Origin: Spirosoma arboris
GTDB taxonomy: Bacteria; Bacteroidota; Bacteroidia; Cytophagales; Spirosomataceae
Assembly (NCBI RefSeq): GCF_009754945.1
Contig: NZ_WPIN01000015.1
Coordinates: forward strand, 153,413 to 217,412
Direction of reading: 5' to 3'
DNA length: 64,000 bases
This document shows positions 19,340-26,733 of this stretch, in pieces (position 1 is the first letter of the stretch; every line of letters begins with the position of its first letter). Position numbers and translations under genes: made by a program. Under the pieces are notes generated by a model. That model saw nothing but the letters and a program-made list of their open reading frames with translations, was not told the DNA's origin and did no database searches.

Positions 19340-19743
19340 GGATAGTACCTTTTGGCTATGGCTGGATAGAACTTATTCATTCTAGCGTAGACTCTACAAA
19401 TCCTATCAACTACGTAAATCCGCTTAACCTGACGAAAAGGGATTACCCAATCGCCAATTGACTCTTTAAATTGCTCGTCATAAATGAGTGTAAGTACTCG
19501 ATTATCGGCGCTTTCGAAAAAACCAACTCGGTATGAGCAATATTTGCGCCCCGCAATTCGGCATTCGACGACAACCAAGTCACCTACTTCCGGGAGGCTA
19601 TTAGGCGGCACAGGAATGCAGGTTAAATCATAACCTCTCCACATCAAAGGGGCCAATGAATCACTACTTACAATGAATTGCTTCCAGTTTAATTCCCTAA
19701 TAAAGCCATCACTGATTAGTGGGGTTTGAATCTGCTTTTTCAT
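19336..19743 (-). CDS. S24/LexA-fold-like protein without DNA-binding domain, third of three (135 aa)
   Basis: The ATG at 19743 (MKKQIQTPLISDGFI) fits the end of the upstream gene at 19748 better than an upstream GTG. The pattern VSSDSLAPLMWRGYDL, then EVGDLVVVECR, then RKYCSYRVGFF corresponds to the S24 order (Ser region, entry strand, GRV strand). Where peptidases have the catalytic Lys, I see no clear counterpart. No HTH precedes the domain. It is the last of three similar genes; their role is unknown. Confidence 0.6.
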   Translation of the reverse strand: MKKQIQTPLISDGFIRELNWKQFIVSSDSLAPLMWRGYDLTCIPVPPNSLPEVGDLVVVECRIAGRKYCSYRVGFFESADNRVLTLIYDEQFKESIGDWVIPFRQVKRIYVVDRICRVYARMNKFYPAIAKRYYP

Positions 19744-19747
19744 GGCC

Positions 19748-20158
19748 TTACAGAACAGGAACACCCGTCATATATACACACCGACACATCAGCAAAATAT
19801 CCTTACGCTCCGTTTCACGCTGGGGCCATGTAGCATTATCGCGCGTGAGCCGAATGACCTGCTCGTCAACTGCGGCCACCCGGCCAATGAAGTAGCTTTT
19901 TGGCTCCTGCAAGGTGGTAATCAGTACAACCTTGCCCAGTAAGGTTGGGAAGTCAATGGGTTCAACCCCAATGACGACCAGCATAGCCCGTTCTGAGTAG
20001 TTGATTGGTGGCGACATGCTGTCATCAGGGACATTGACTATGCCTGCCAGCTTACGTTCCTTTGGGGTCATATCCCCATCGTATACAAGCTTGTCCAAAA
20101 AATAATCCACCCAGGATTGGCCGGGTTTGGGAACCATGAGATTTGGGTTCGCTTCCAT
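19748..20158 (-). CDS. S24/LexA-fold-like protein without DNA-binding domain, second of three (136 aa)
   Basis: Starting at the ATG at 20158 (MEANPNLMVPKPGQSW) it has VNVPDDSMSPPINYSERAM, which is the best match of the three to the S24 Ser motif (D-S-M), followed by LLGKVVLITTL and SYFIGRVAAVDEQ, the typical LexA-like beta core. The usual Lys is not evident. The start is four bases after the stop of the preceding gene. It has no HTH, so it is not a complete repressor. Confidence 0.65.
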   Translation of the reverse strand: MEANPNLMVPKPGQSWVDYFLDKLVYDGDMTPKERKLAGIVNVPDDSMSPPINYSERAMLVVIGVEPIDFPTLLGKVVLITTLQEPKSYFIGRVAAVDEQVIRLTRDNATWPQRETERKDILLMCRCVYMTGVPVL

Positions 20159-20162
20159 AGTC

Positions 20163-20657
20163 CTAGATGACAGTTTTAGTGACGATGTAGCGAACCAGAC
20201 ACAAAAAGCCAATGCTTACACGGGCAATGGTCACGCCCGAATTGACAGGGCACTCAAAACCCAGTTTGATACAAGCGACATCAATGGCCACGACGCGACC
20301 AAATACCAATTCCTGCGGTTTTGATTCGAGGGCAATGGCTACCACCTTTCCCTCAGCATCGGCGTACTGAACTGGGTTGAGTGTGACGGCCAGCACAACC
20401 GTTTGCAAGGGTATCAAGTGAGCCATCGTACTCGTAGCTACGGTCAGCAGGGTAGCCCGCTGGCGTTCCTGAGGTGTTAGCTGGAACTGGCGTAGGTAAT
20501 CGGGGTCGATTATGCCAGCCAGGGGCTGGAAGCAAATAGGCTTTTCGGGCAACTGCCGATAGTCCACTAAAATGGGGACTTGAGGGCCATTTTTGGCCGC
20601 TTGTGGAGTAGGAGGTACATTATTCCCCTTACCCGCGTACATTTGTACCGTGTTCAT
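20163..20657 (-). CDS. S24/LexA-fold-like protein without DNA-binding domain, first of three (164 aa)
   Basis: The ATG at 20657 (MNTVQMYAGKGNNVPPTP) is preferred over an upstream TTG, which would lie at the operator-like palindrome. After a 45-residue Pro-rich tail comes the S24-like core: VATSTMAHLIPLQTVVLAV (Ser motif degraded to S-T-M), DAEGKVVAIALE and LVFGRVVAIDVA. It is homologous in layout to the next two genes. A promoter and a palindrome lie just upstream. Confidence 0.6.
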   Translation of the reverse strand: MNTVQMYAGKGNNVPPTPQAAKNGPQVPILVDYRQLPEKPICFQPLAGIIDPDYLRQFQLTPQERQRATLLTVATSTMAHLIPLQTVVLAVTLNPVQYADAEGKVVAIALESKPQELVFGRVVAIDVACIKLGFECPVNSGVTIARVSIGFLCLVRYIVTKTVI

Positions 20658-20733
20658 TTTAACTAACTGTTTGATGAACGTCTCCCCGTTGCTGTCTCCT
20701 GCCAAGTTGCCAGCGCGGGGTTTTTCATGACGT

Positions 20734-20787
20734 GTCAATCACCTGATTGACAACACAAATCTAACCAAAAGTATATATATACCAAAA
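20734..20787 (-). promoter_or_regulatory. Promoter with overlapping palindromic operator upstream of the S24-like genes
   Basis: On the minus strand TTTTG (20783-20787) and TAGATTTG (20756-20763) are spaced by 19 bases and match the Bacteroidetes -33/-7 pattern. GTCAATCA/TGATTGAC, a perfect 8-bp palindrome around CC, lies at 20734-20751, at the expected transcription start. The XRE gene just upstream is an obvious candidate regulator. Not tested. Confidence 0.55.
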
Positions 20788-20807
20788 CTTTAGGGGTAAA
20801 TTTTTTA

Positions 20808-21014
20808 TTACTCTGGATTTATATCAATTGAAATTGTTACACCCAGAGCGTTAGATATTTTCTGCAATGTTTCAACAGTAAAATTATTTCGACCAGCCTC
20901 ATAAGAAGCTATCGTCCCCTTTGTTACACCCAATCGCTCCCCCAACTCTGTCTGGGTTAGGTTTTTGGACTTTCGAGCGGCCTTAATTTTTTCCGCTAAG
21001 GTGGTTATTGCCAT
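20808..21014 (-). CDS. XRE-family HTH regulator (68 aa)
   Basis: A single compact HTH_3 domain: LAEKIKAARKSKNLTQTEL, then LGVTKGTIASYEAGRNN and TVETLQKISNALGV. The start at 21014 (MAITTLAEK) is chosen because the -7-like box at 21033-21040 lies inside the longer open frame that begins at 21050. It is the only regulator in the 8-kb insert and sits between the divergent ART-like operon (plus) and the S24-like operon (minus), with palindromes upstream of both. Confidence 0.9.
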   Translation of the reverse strand: MAITTLAEKIKAARKSKNLTQTELGERLGVTKGTIASYEAGRNNFTVETLQKISNALGVTISIDINPE

Positions 21015-21032
21015 AACTTTGAAAAGTTTGTA

Positions 21033-21040
21033 CAAATATA
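21033..21040 (-). promoter_or_regulatory. -7 box of the XRE gene
   Basis: TATATTTG on the minus strand matches the Bacteroidetes TAnnTTTG box and lies 19 bases before the ATG at 21014. I do not see a clear -33 TTG at the right distance. Confidence 0.45.
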
Positions 21041-21253
21041 AACTTTTCATTTGTATAGACCTCCCTTGCTTTTCCTCACTTTACCTAACGGCAAAATTAC
21101 GTGTATCTACATGTTTTAGCTGCGTTGCTGTAGCATCTCCAAAGCCTCGTTCTAGCTTTAATTTTAGGCAAGAAAATTGCATTTAGTACGAACTATGCCG
21201 TATTGTAAGGTAGAGTATGACATGGCCTATTAGGTAAAATATATTTAGATTGC

Positions 21254-21271
21254 ACTTTTGATCTCAAAAGT
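21254..21271. promoter_or_regulatory. Perfect palindrome upstream of the ART-like gene
   Basis: ACTTTTGA and TCAAAAGT are separated by TC and end 18 bases before the ATG at 21290. Position and symmetry suggest an operator for a dimeric regulator. The sequence differs from the palindrome at 20734-20751. Confidence 0.5.
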
Positions 21272-21289
21272 ATCGTTCTGTAGAAGTTC

Positions 21290-21847
21290 ATGCGCATAAT
21301 AGGCTATCACACCTGTAAGAAAGAGGGAAAAATAGAGGAAATAGAGGCTAGCGGCCCCTTTTGGTCAACTCATGAGCCAGATGATCCAGCCAAACATAAG
21401 TTTTTGGGTAGTGGTTATTACTTCTGGGATAATAACAAGGGCATGGCTCATTCGTATGGAAAGGCCACATATAGAAGGAAGTATTATATATTTGAAGCGG
21501 AGCTTAAATTAACAGAAGAGAATTTCTTCGATTTAGTAGGTAATCGTATACACATGCTTGCATTTATGGAGCTAGTGGAGAAATTCAAAGCTAACTATGA
21601 AGCAAGTGAGCGTTGGCCTGTAGGCGCCTTCATTGAATTTTTAAAGTCTAAAGGAATTTTCCCTTACAAGGCAATACGTGCGCTTGATAGCAGTATAGGC
21701 ATTAGGGAGATAACGAAATTTGACTTTGCTTCTCAACATGATGCTTTTACGAATTTAAGTCCGATTTATATTGTTTGTCTTTTAGAGCTTGATAATACCA
21801 TCTTGACTTCCTTTAAGTTTAATACAGAATTTCCACTACCTAAATAA
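21290..21847 (+). CDS. Predicted ADP-ribosyltransferase-like protein (185 aa), candidate toxin or effector
   Basis: The start MRIIGYHTC and the segment KFLGSGYYFWDNNKGMAH near residues 42-60 resemble the first two motifs of the PARP/DUF3990-like ADP-ribosyltransferase fold: a His in a YHxx strand and a G-x-G-(Y/F)-Y-F strand followed by an Ala-containing helix. The third catalytic position may be near ELDNTILTSF at the C-terminus but is not certain. The gene begins a three-gene plus-strand operon with its own palindrome and terminator. An NAD-dependent enzyme acting as toxin or defence effector is an inference. RES-like NADase folds are an alternative. Confidence 0.5.
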   Translation: MRIIGYHTCKKEGKIEEIEASGPFWSTHEPDDPAKHKFLGSGYYFWDNNKGMAHSYGKATYRRKYYIFEAELKLTEENFFDLVGNRIHMLAFMELVEKFKANYEASERWPVGAFIEFLKSKGIFPYKAIRALDSSIGIREITKFDFASQHDAFTNLSPIYIVCLLELDNTILTSFKFNTEFPLPK

Positions 21848-21856
21848 TAGCTTGAT

Positions 21857-22324
21857 ATGTTTGACGAGACCTTAATCAGTTTATTGGCGCAAGTAGACAA
21901 GTACTTTGCTGAGACGCCTAAGGATGTTATCGACAAAGAATTGAAAGCTATCGATGCAATGCAATTTAGCGGCCCTAGCGCTAAAGAGTATTTTGCCAGC
22001 TTTCATTCTCAGTTTCAGGCTAGTCCAGCACAAAGCGAATACATAAAATTCGAGCCTGAGCCTACAGCTTTTATATTAGGCACTGCCTCTTTTCTCTTGG
22101 ACACTTGCAGGGCCACTACCGGAATGCATCCTTGGCTTAAAAGAGGCAGCGCTAAGCGCAAAGAGAAAGCTGTGCTAGCATTGTCCCCAATGGCAGACCT
22201 ACCTGCCGTAGGCATTGAAACTTACAATACCCTTCACGTAGATTCTATGGGAATTTTTGGAGCATTGAGCGCAGAGGGAGACGTATACACTAATCGCTTG
22301 AAAGATTTAAGTCATGTTCGATAA
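21857..22324 (+). CDS. Hypothetical protein, second gene of the ART-like operon (155 aa)
   Basis: A soluble protein with a helical N-terminus (LISLLAQVDKYFAETPKDVI) and a C-terminal part with a buried segment (TAFILGTASFLLDTCRAT). It starts nine bases after the ART-like gene and overlaps the next gene by 11 bases, so the three are co-translated. The family is not recognised. A role as antitoxin or partner of the first gene is suggested only by its position. Confidence 0.6.
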   Translation: MFDETLISLLAQVDKYFAETPKDVIDKELKAIDAMQFSGPSAKEYFASFHSQFQASPAQSEYIKFEPEPTAFILGTASFLLDTCRATTGMHPWLKRGSAKRKEKAVLALSPMADLPAVGIETYNTLHVDSMGIFGALSAEGDVYTNRLKDLSHVR

Positions 22325-22799
22325 ATTATTGTATTTTTTTGATCAGAGGCAATGGGTATATAATATACTAGGCTCTAACCTGCAAATTATTTCCTTCGGC
22401 TTTAAGACAGATAAGGCAAACTATAATTGCTATGCTACAATCAATCCAAGCAATGATATACTGACAATTATCATCTATCACCCTATAGTAGTACCTAAAG
22501 GCAAAGCAAAACGTGATCAAATTTTGGCTTTATGCAATCACTATAATGCAAATTTGATACTAGGTAATTTTGATATTACCAAGGGGAATGAAATTAGGTG
22601 CAGAACAAGTACTATTATAGGAGGAGACAAACTTGAGGAAAGTGTTATCTCTGAGATAATAAATTGGAGTATTAACCTCATGGATGATACCCTTGACACA
22701 TTCAACAATCTTATATACGAGAAAATTGACGTAAAGGGAGCAATAGAAAGGGCAGATAGCTTATTCACTGCCCCAACTAAAAGTTTACCAGAAGCATAA
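22314..22799 (+). CDS. YbjN-like protein, third gene of the ART-like operon (161 aa)
   Basis: The layout resembles YbjN / type III chaperone-like proteins: a first strand pair with LQIISFGFKT, then NYNCYATINPSNDILTIIIY, a helix (RDQILALCNHYNANLILG) and a long C-terminal helix (DTFNNLIYEKIDVKGA). Such folds are protein-binding and often inhibitory or chaperoning. In this operon it might restrain or fold the ART-like protein. The stop codon is inside the terminator hairpin. Confidence 0.5.
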   Translation: MFDKLLYFFDQRQWVYNILGSNLQIISFGFKTDKANYNCYATINPSNDILTIIIYHPIVVPKGKAKRDQILALCNHYNANLILGNFDITKGNEIRCRTSTIIGGDKLEESVISEIINWSINLMDDTLDTFNNLIYEKIDVKGAIERADSLFTAPTKSLPEA

Positions 22800-22834
22800 A
22801 AAAGGACCTTTATTACGAAGGTCCTTTTTTATGC
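22794..22834 (+). terminator. Terminator of the ART-like operon
   Basis: A 17-bp perfect stem (22794-22810 with 22818-22834) around a 7-base loop, with a T6 run in the descending arm. It overlaps the stop codon of the YbjN-like gene and separates this operon from the next cassette. Confidence 0.9.
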
Positions 22835-22904
22835 TTCAATCCTCATGACTACATGAATCATCTTTGATAATGTGATACTTATATTTACTCAAAACGATTT
22901 AGTA

Positions 22905-23660
22905 ATGGCCGACAAGGATAAAAGACACTGGCCCTTGGATATGCTCAAAGCCAGACGAAAGTTACTTCAGATTTTAAATGAAAATATAGAAGAATCAGAT
23001 GTCAAGGATGCTTATTTCAGCTTTAAACCCGTGGATAACTATTTACCATATTTTTTTATAGTTAGAGAATTTGATAATAAAGGTGAACAACCATTTTTTA
23101 GGGCGGTATATATGCCTAAAACAAATTCTGACGCTTCAGAAGGTACAGGATCAATGACTGAAGGTCAATTGGAAGTGTATTTTAAGGATTGGATGCGTTT
23201 AGTAAATGGATATATTGAGCAATTCGCACTCGACAAGGATACTATTTTACAGGGCTATGAAGAAGAGTTTTTAGAAGCCTTCGTAATAGAAAGTGACGAT
23301 AACACGCATAGCTATCCTACAGCTACTCAACTAAAGATTGATCAACTCTGCACGGATACAATCAAGCTACTTCATTCGTTTGTTAACGACAATTCACTGA
23401 ATGGGGAAAAGAAGCAGGAAGTTGAATCAATCATTGAGAGTGTTCAGGAGCTACAAGACACCCAAACGCAGCTCCCGAAAGGAGAAGTACGAAAAAAGCT
23501 GGCTAATATTTGGGCACGCATAAAAAAGGCTGGCATAAAATTATTTGTTGAGGTCAAGGCGGAGGCATTTAAGGCAATTATAAAAGAGGGCGTAAAAGGA
23601 CTTCTTGATAATCCTATGGCCCCTATTGACTTTGCAAATGACTTGTTAGACAAGACATAG
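22905..23660 (+). CDS. Hypothetical protein, first gene of a two-gene cassette (251 aa)
   Basis: The ATG at 22905 (MADKDKRHWPLDML) is preferred over a GTG at 22872 because the region before it contains a TATATTTA promoter-like box. The first half is alpha/beta (VDNYLPYFFIVREF, RAVYMPKTNSD). The second half is helical with a coiled-coil stretch (KQEVESIIESVQELQDTQ) and a final Lys/Ala-rich amphipathic helix (IKKAGIKLFVEVKAEAFKAI). The composition is AT-rich compared with the phage genes. It is followed after 45 bases by the DUF5677-like gene. No known family. Confidence 0.6.
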   Translation: MADKDKRHWPLDMLKARRKLLQILNENIEESDVKDAYFSFKPVDNYLPYFFIVREFDNKGEQPFFRAVYMPKTNSDASEGTGSMTEGQLEVYFKDWMRLVNGYIEQFALDKDTILQGYEEEFLEAFVIESDDNTHSYPTATQLKIDQLCTDTIKLLHSFVNDNSLNGEKKQEVESIIESVQELQDTQTQLPKGEVRKKLANIWARIKKAGIKLFVEVKAEAFKAIIKEGVKGLLDNPMAPIDFANDLLDKT

Positions 23661-23705
23661 TAAAGCTTTACATCTTTTTCTTGCAAGTTTTAAAAATAGA
23701 GAGAT

Positions 23706-24770
23706 ATGGGACTTTCTTTGGTAGGTTTACTTGTTGAAAATGCAGGAGAACAGTTTGATAAAGCGATTCAAAGCGCCCGTGAAACTTCAGATCTTTCAGA
23801 AGATGAGTTTGAAAAGAAGTTAGAGAGTAAATTTAATGAAATAGCCGAAGCCTATGAAGATATAATTGCCGAAGCTTACCAAAAAATATATACAATAAAG
23901 TATGATAAATTTATTGATGTTCATGTAGAAAATCAACGCCAAATTTCTGAGCTTAATCGAGAACCTTTTAAGGGTTTTTTCTCATATCTTAATACAGTAT
24001 ACCTGTTAAATAAAAAGCTACAGGATAAAGTTAAAGAAGCTCAATTGACAGAAACGGAAAGCATAGTAATTGCTCTATATGCTCATCTAATGAGAATGGG
24101 AGATCAAATCGGTGTAATGTTACTAAATGGCTATAATGATGGAGCCTTAATACTTTGGAGGTCTTTTTATGAACATGCCGCAACATTAACTCTTTTAATC
24201 TCTCTTAACGACAATAACCTCACTGCTAAATTTATTAATCATTCCATCCGAAGCCAAAAAAAGAAGGCCGAGAGCTTTTCAAAGCACGTGGAAGAGCTTA
24301 AGTTTCCGCCATTAGAACAACGAATTATTGATACTATAACTACTCAGCAACAACAACTTAAGGAACTGCATGGGAAGGAGTTTATTGATAATGACTATGG
24401 CTGGGCAGATGATTTATTTCCTGGCAAACAAAAAGCTACTCTTAGAGGGATTGAGGATTTGTTGGGTTGGGGGCGCTATCGAGTGTTTTATATTTGGGCT
24501 TCTCAATATGCCCATTCTGGCTTTTTGCCGCTAACCGATTATGTGGAAAATAATACCATTATCCTGCCACGCATCACTCAACAATCCACCGACTTAAAAG
24601 GAATTATAGATCCTATTCAACTTACTTTGGCGATTTTTCATGAGGTAAATAATCATATTCTATATTTTGCCTCTGTGAAACACGAATACATTTTAAATAC
24701 TCTAGTGTTTAGAAAAATATATGATAAGACTTTGTTAGCTTTTCATAATTCAGAAGTTAAAGAAGAATAA
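23706..24770 (+). CDS. DUF5677-like protein (354 aa), candidate defence-associated gene
   Basis: The central part (about residues 120-260) has the layout of DUF5677: IVIALYAHLMRMGDQ, then NGYNDGALILWRSFYEHAAT and later YRVFYIWASQYAHSGF, helices with conserved Arg, Glu and His that recall HEPN-type helical domains. The N-terminal 100 residues are acidic and coiled-coil-like. Members are often found in genomic islands next to defence genes; molecular function is not established. The gene converges on the phage gene at 24776 with five bases between the stops and no visible terminator. Confidence 0.6.
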   Translation: MGLSLVGLLVENAGEQFDKAIQSARETSDLSEDEFEKKLESKFNEIAEAYEDIIAEAYQKIYTIKYDKFIDVHVENQRQISELNREPFKGFFSYLNTVYLLNKKLQDKVKEAQLTETESIVIALYAHLMRMGDQIGVMLLNGYNDGALILWRSFYEHAATLTLLISLNDNNLTAKFINHSIRSQKKKAESFSKHVEELKFPPLEQRIIDTITTQQQQLKELHGKEFIDNDYGWADDLFPGKQKATLRGIEDLLGWGRYRVFYIWASQYAHSGFLPLTDYVENNTIILPRITQQSTDLKGIIDPIQLTLAIFHEVNNHILYFASVKHEYILNTLVFRKIYDKTLLAFHNSEVKEE

Positions 24771-24775
24771 CTTTA

Positions 24776-25036
24776 TCAAAACTTATTTTGTCTTTTCTTC
24801 CACTGAGAGAGCTTGACGAAAAACACCTCCCTGTCCGAAAAGCGCCTTTTCCCGTAAAACTGTTCAAAAACTTTTTCTATTGCTTCGTATGCCTCACCTT
24901 TCTTTTGGTAAAGGATGAGGTTATATTGATAAGCGGTAAAAAATCCATTTCCCTTTAAGTCTATAATTTGCCTCACCCATTCCAATAGATCAGGCACTAC
25001 TTCGAACGAGGGAATGGGTGAGATTTTTTGTTTCAT
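24776..25036 (-). CDS. Hypothetical phage protein (86 aa), paralogue of the protein at 31120-31380
   Basis: Starting at the ATG at 25036 (MKQKISPIPSFEVVPDLLEW), seven bases after the stop of the frameshifted tail chaperone, the protein has 86 residues. The longer open frame starting at 25141 overlaps the chaperone and is rejected. The C-terminal half, GEAYEAIEKVFEQF then RRFSDREVFF, matches the other 86-aa protein (GAAYESTEQLYTSL, RRFKDREVFY). Two equal-sized relatives in one prophage suggest a phage-specific family; function is unknown. Confidence 0.75.
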   Translation of the reverse strand: MKQKISPIPSFEVVPDLLEWVRQIIDLKGNGFFTAYQYNLILYQKKGEAYEAIEKVFEQFYGKRRFSDREVFFVKLSQWKKRQNKF

Positions 25037-25043
25037 CTTTTTA

Positions 25044-25807
25044 TTATTGTCGAAAGGCAGCGCCAAAAGCGCGTACAAACTCAGATGCAGATACACTTTC
25101 ACCCTGTCTACTTCGTTCAGCGGCCTTGATTTCCTCCTCATCGATTGGCCACCATTCCCCCATGTCTGGCATTTCAGAAGCCAGTGAGCTGATAATCATG
25201 AAGGCATGTTTTCGGTCACGTCGGACGTTGGCCAGGTATAGATCGGCTTCCCGTTTTGACTGCTGATTGAGCCAAACAATGGTCTGGCCGTAACTGAATT
25301 CAAACCAGAACTGAAAGGCGGTTAAACCGTAGCCGTAGGCGCGGGACTCGATGTCTTCGTAGTTGAATCCACCTTGCCCGCTTTGACGTTTTTTGGTTCG
25401 TCGGGAGTTTGGGCTTGAGAAGCCTTTTTTTGTTCTTCAGCGGCCAGTCGTTCCGCTTCGGCTTTTACCTCTTCAATCCAGGCAGGCACCTCTGTTGCTG
25501 GTTTGTTGATGACCGAACCAATGAACGCATAGACGACTTCATTTTGCTTGGCTGTATCGCCTTCGACCTTATCAACAAAATCACTTACATCCGCATCGTC
25601 AAATGTGAATGGCTGCTTGTCAATGGCGTACTGGGCTTCAAGACCAGCTTTGACAATATGGAACAGGGCGTCTCCCCGGTTAGGACCGGCAAACTCCTGT
25701 AAAATGGTCGTGGCGTCATTGGTGCAACCCTGCAACCGACAGAACCGACGGGTAGCATAATTTCCAAACGTCAGCTTCTGCTGATCGATAGAGGCATATG
25801 TTTGCAT
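25044..25807 (-). CDS. Tail assembly chaperone, -1 frameshift product (gpGT-like, 254 aa)
   Basis: Reading 140 codons from the ATG at 25807 and shifting by -1 at the AAAAAAC heptamer (25388-25394) opens a frame of 114 further codons to the TAA at 25044-25046. The added part is clearly protein-like: YEDIESRAYGYGLTAFQFWF, then WLNQQSKREADLYLANVRRD and EWWPIDEEEIKAAERS. No start codon precedes that frame usefully and the coding signal starts at the slippery site, as in lambda G/GT. The fusion would link the tape measure to tail tube subunits during assembly. The order tail tube, chaperone, tape measure supports the call; the frameshift itself is predicted. Confidence 0.88.
25322..25807 (-). CDS. 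Tail assembly chaperone, unshifted product (gpG-like, 161 aa)
   Basis: The in-frame product starts MQTYASIDQQKLTFGNYATR and continues with a compact alpha/beta domain (DALFHIVKAGLEAQYAID, DVSDFVDKVEGDT, VVYAFIGSVINKP). The last 40 residues are a low-complexity Ala/Glu/Lys/Thr tail, typical of the region around a programmed frameshift. It lies next to the tail tube gene. In siphophages the short form is made in large excess over the shifted form. Confidence 0.85.
   Translation of the reverse strand: MQTYASIDQQKLTFGNYATRRFCRLQGCTNDATTILQEFAGPNRGDALFHIVKAGLEAQYAIDKQPFTFDDADVSDFVDKVEGDTAKQNEVVYAFIGSVINKPATEVPAWIEEVKAEAERLAAEEQKKASQAQTPDEPKNVKAGKVDSTTKTSSPAPTATV
25388..25394 (-). other. Slippery heptamer for -1 ribosomal frameshifting
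   Basis: On the minus strand the sequence is A AAA AAC in the reading frame of the short chaperone (codons CCA AAA AAC), the canonical X XXY YYZ site. After slipping, reading continues with CGT CAA AGC. I did not identify a convincing pseudoknot downstream by eye. Confidence 0.85.
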
Positions 25808-25853
25808 AGTAAAAACGGCCAGGTGGTTAGCCTGACATTAGAAAGGTTGGCGA

Positions 25854-26300
25854 TTAAGACGCAAATGGAACGGGAGCCGTCGTCATGGCAATCTCGAAGG
25901 TGTAGATAGCCATCGACTCTTTGTCCGCTTTCTTGGTGAACTTGGTGAAATAGCCCTGGAACACCTCATATGGATCATCATCATTGGCGGTGCCAATACG
26001 AAAGGTTTTCGTAACACCTGATAGGATCATAGTCAGTACATCACCGCTGCTGTACATCGTTGATGATGTGGCATTATTCACCGCTGCTTCACCCGAAATA
26101 GTACCTTCAATTAGGCCAGGCAAAGAGCTAGCAAAACGGTTATTATATTTGGTCGTGGTATCAATTTTGGCTACACCTATATCAAACGTGACGGTATTTT
26201 CTTCGGAAACACCCTTCCAAACGGAGATAGTTGTAGCTGGAGAAACCGGATCGACTCCGATTTGAATTTTTATGTTTGAAGCATTGAACTTGCCTGCCAT
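25854..26300 (-). CDS. Major tail tube protein (148 aa)
   Basis: The protein starts MAGKFNASNIKIQIGVDPVS and has the beta-strand pattern of TP901-1/lambda-type tail tube subunits, with FDIGVAKIDTTTKYNNRFAS in the middle and a final edge strand IYTFEIAMTTAPV. It lies between tail terminator and tail chaperone, the usual position. It polymerises to form the tail tube around the tape measure. Confidence 0.85.
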   Translation of the reverse strand: MAGKFNASNIKIQIGVDPVSPATTISVWKGVSEENTVTFDIGVAKIDTTTKYNNRFASSLPGLIEGTISGEAAVNNATSSTMYSSGDVLTMILSGVTKTFRIGTANDDDPYEVFQGYFTKFTKKADKESMAIYTFEIAMTTAPVPFAS

Positions 26301-26301
26301 C

Positions 26302-26733
26302 TTACAGTTGATTTAAGGAATGTGTTACGGTAATAAGTTTTCGTACCAGGGTGCCACGTTCAGTGGTAAGGTCAATGTCCTGAACAGGACCAATCAGCGT
26401 TAACACCACATCAAAGCCGTTCACGTCCAGGATAGTTGATGTTGGTTCAGGCAGTAGCCGTTCGGTGATCAAGTCAGTTATCTCCGCAGCAGGCTGCCGA
26501 CTCCAATCGTTACCGAAAAACTCCGTAACGACATCCAGTATAATCTCCCCGTTCTGACCAAACGTGTACTTTGAATTGTCAGGCCGACCGATCCAGGGGC
26601 CAATTATGACGTAAGGTTTCTGAGCATCATCTGGCGCTTTTACACTATAAAAACCCAGTTCAATGTCCCCATACACCAACCCGGTTAGCAGGGAGAAGTA
26701 GGCTTTTTGAAGTGGGAAACCAGCATCTTTCAT
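26302..26733 (-). CDS. Tail terminator / completion protein, DUF3168-like (143 aa)
   Basis: The alpha/beta layout (FPLQKAYFSLLTGLVYGDI, then YVIIGPWIGRPDN, EIILDVVTEFFGNDWSR, ITDLITERLLPEP) is that of DUF3168/gpU-like proteins that cap the tail tube and join it to the head. It overlaps the gene upstream by four bases and precedes the tail tube gene by one base. Confidence 0.8.
   Translation of the reverse strand: MKDAGFPLQKAYFSLLTGLVYGDIELGFYSVKAPDDAQKPYVIIGPWIGRPDNSKYTFGQNGEIILDVVTEFFGNDWSRQPAAEITDLITERLLPEPTSTILDVNGFDVVLTLIGPVQDIDLTTERGTLVRKLITVTHSLNQL

Noticed and set aside
17274..21111. TGTATCTACATG seen near 17274 and 21100, as possible borders of a mobile element
   Set aside because: Only 12 bases, palindromic and AT-rich, and not at consistent distances from genes; no transposase between them.
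25036..25141. Upstream extension of the 86-aa protein to a start at 25141
   Set aside because: The added codons overlap the frameshifted chaperone, and the paralogue also has exactly 86 residues without them.
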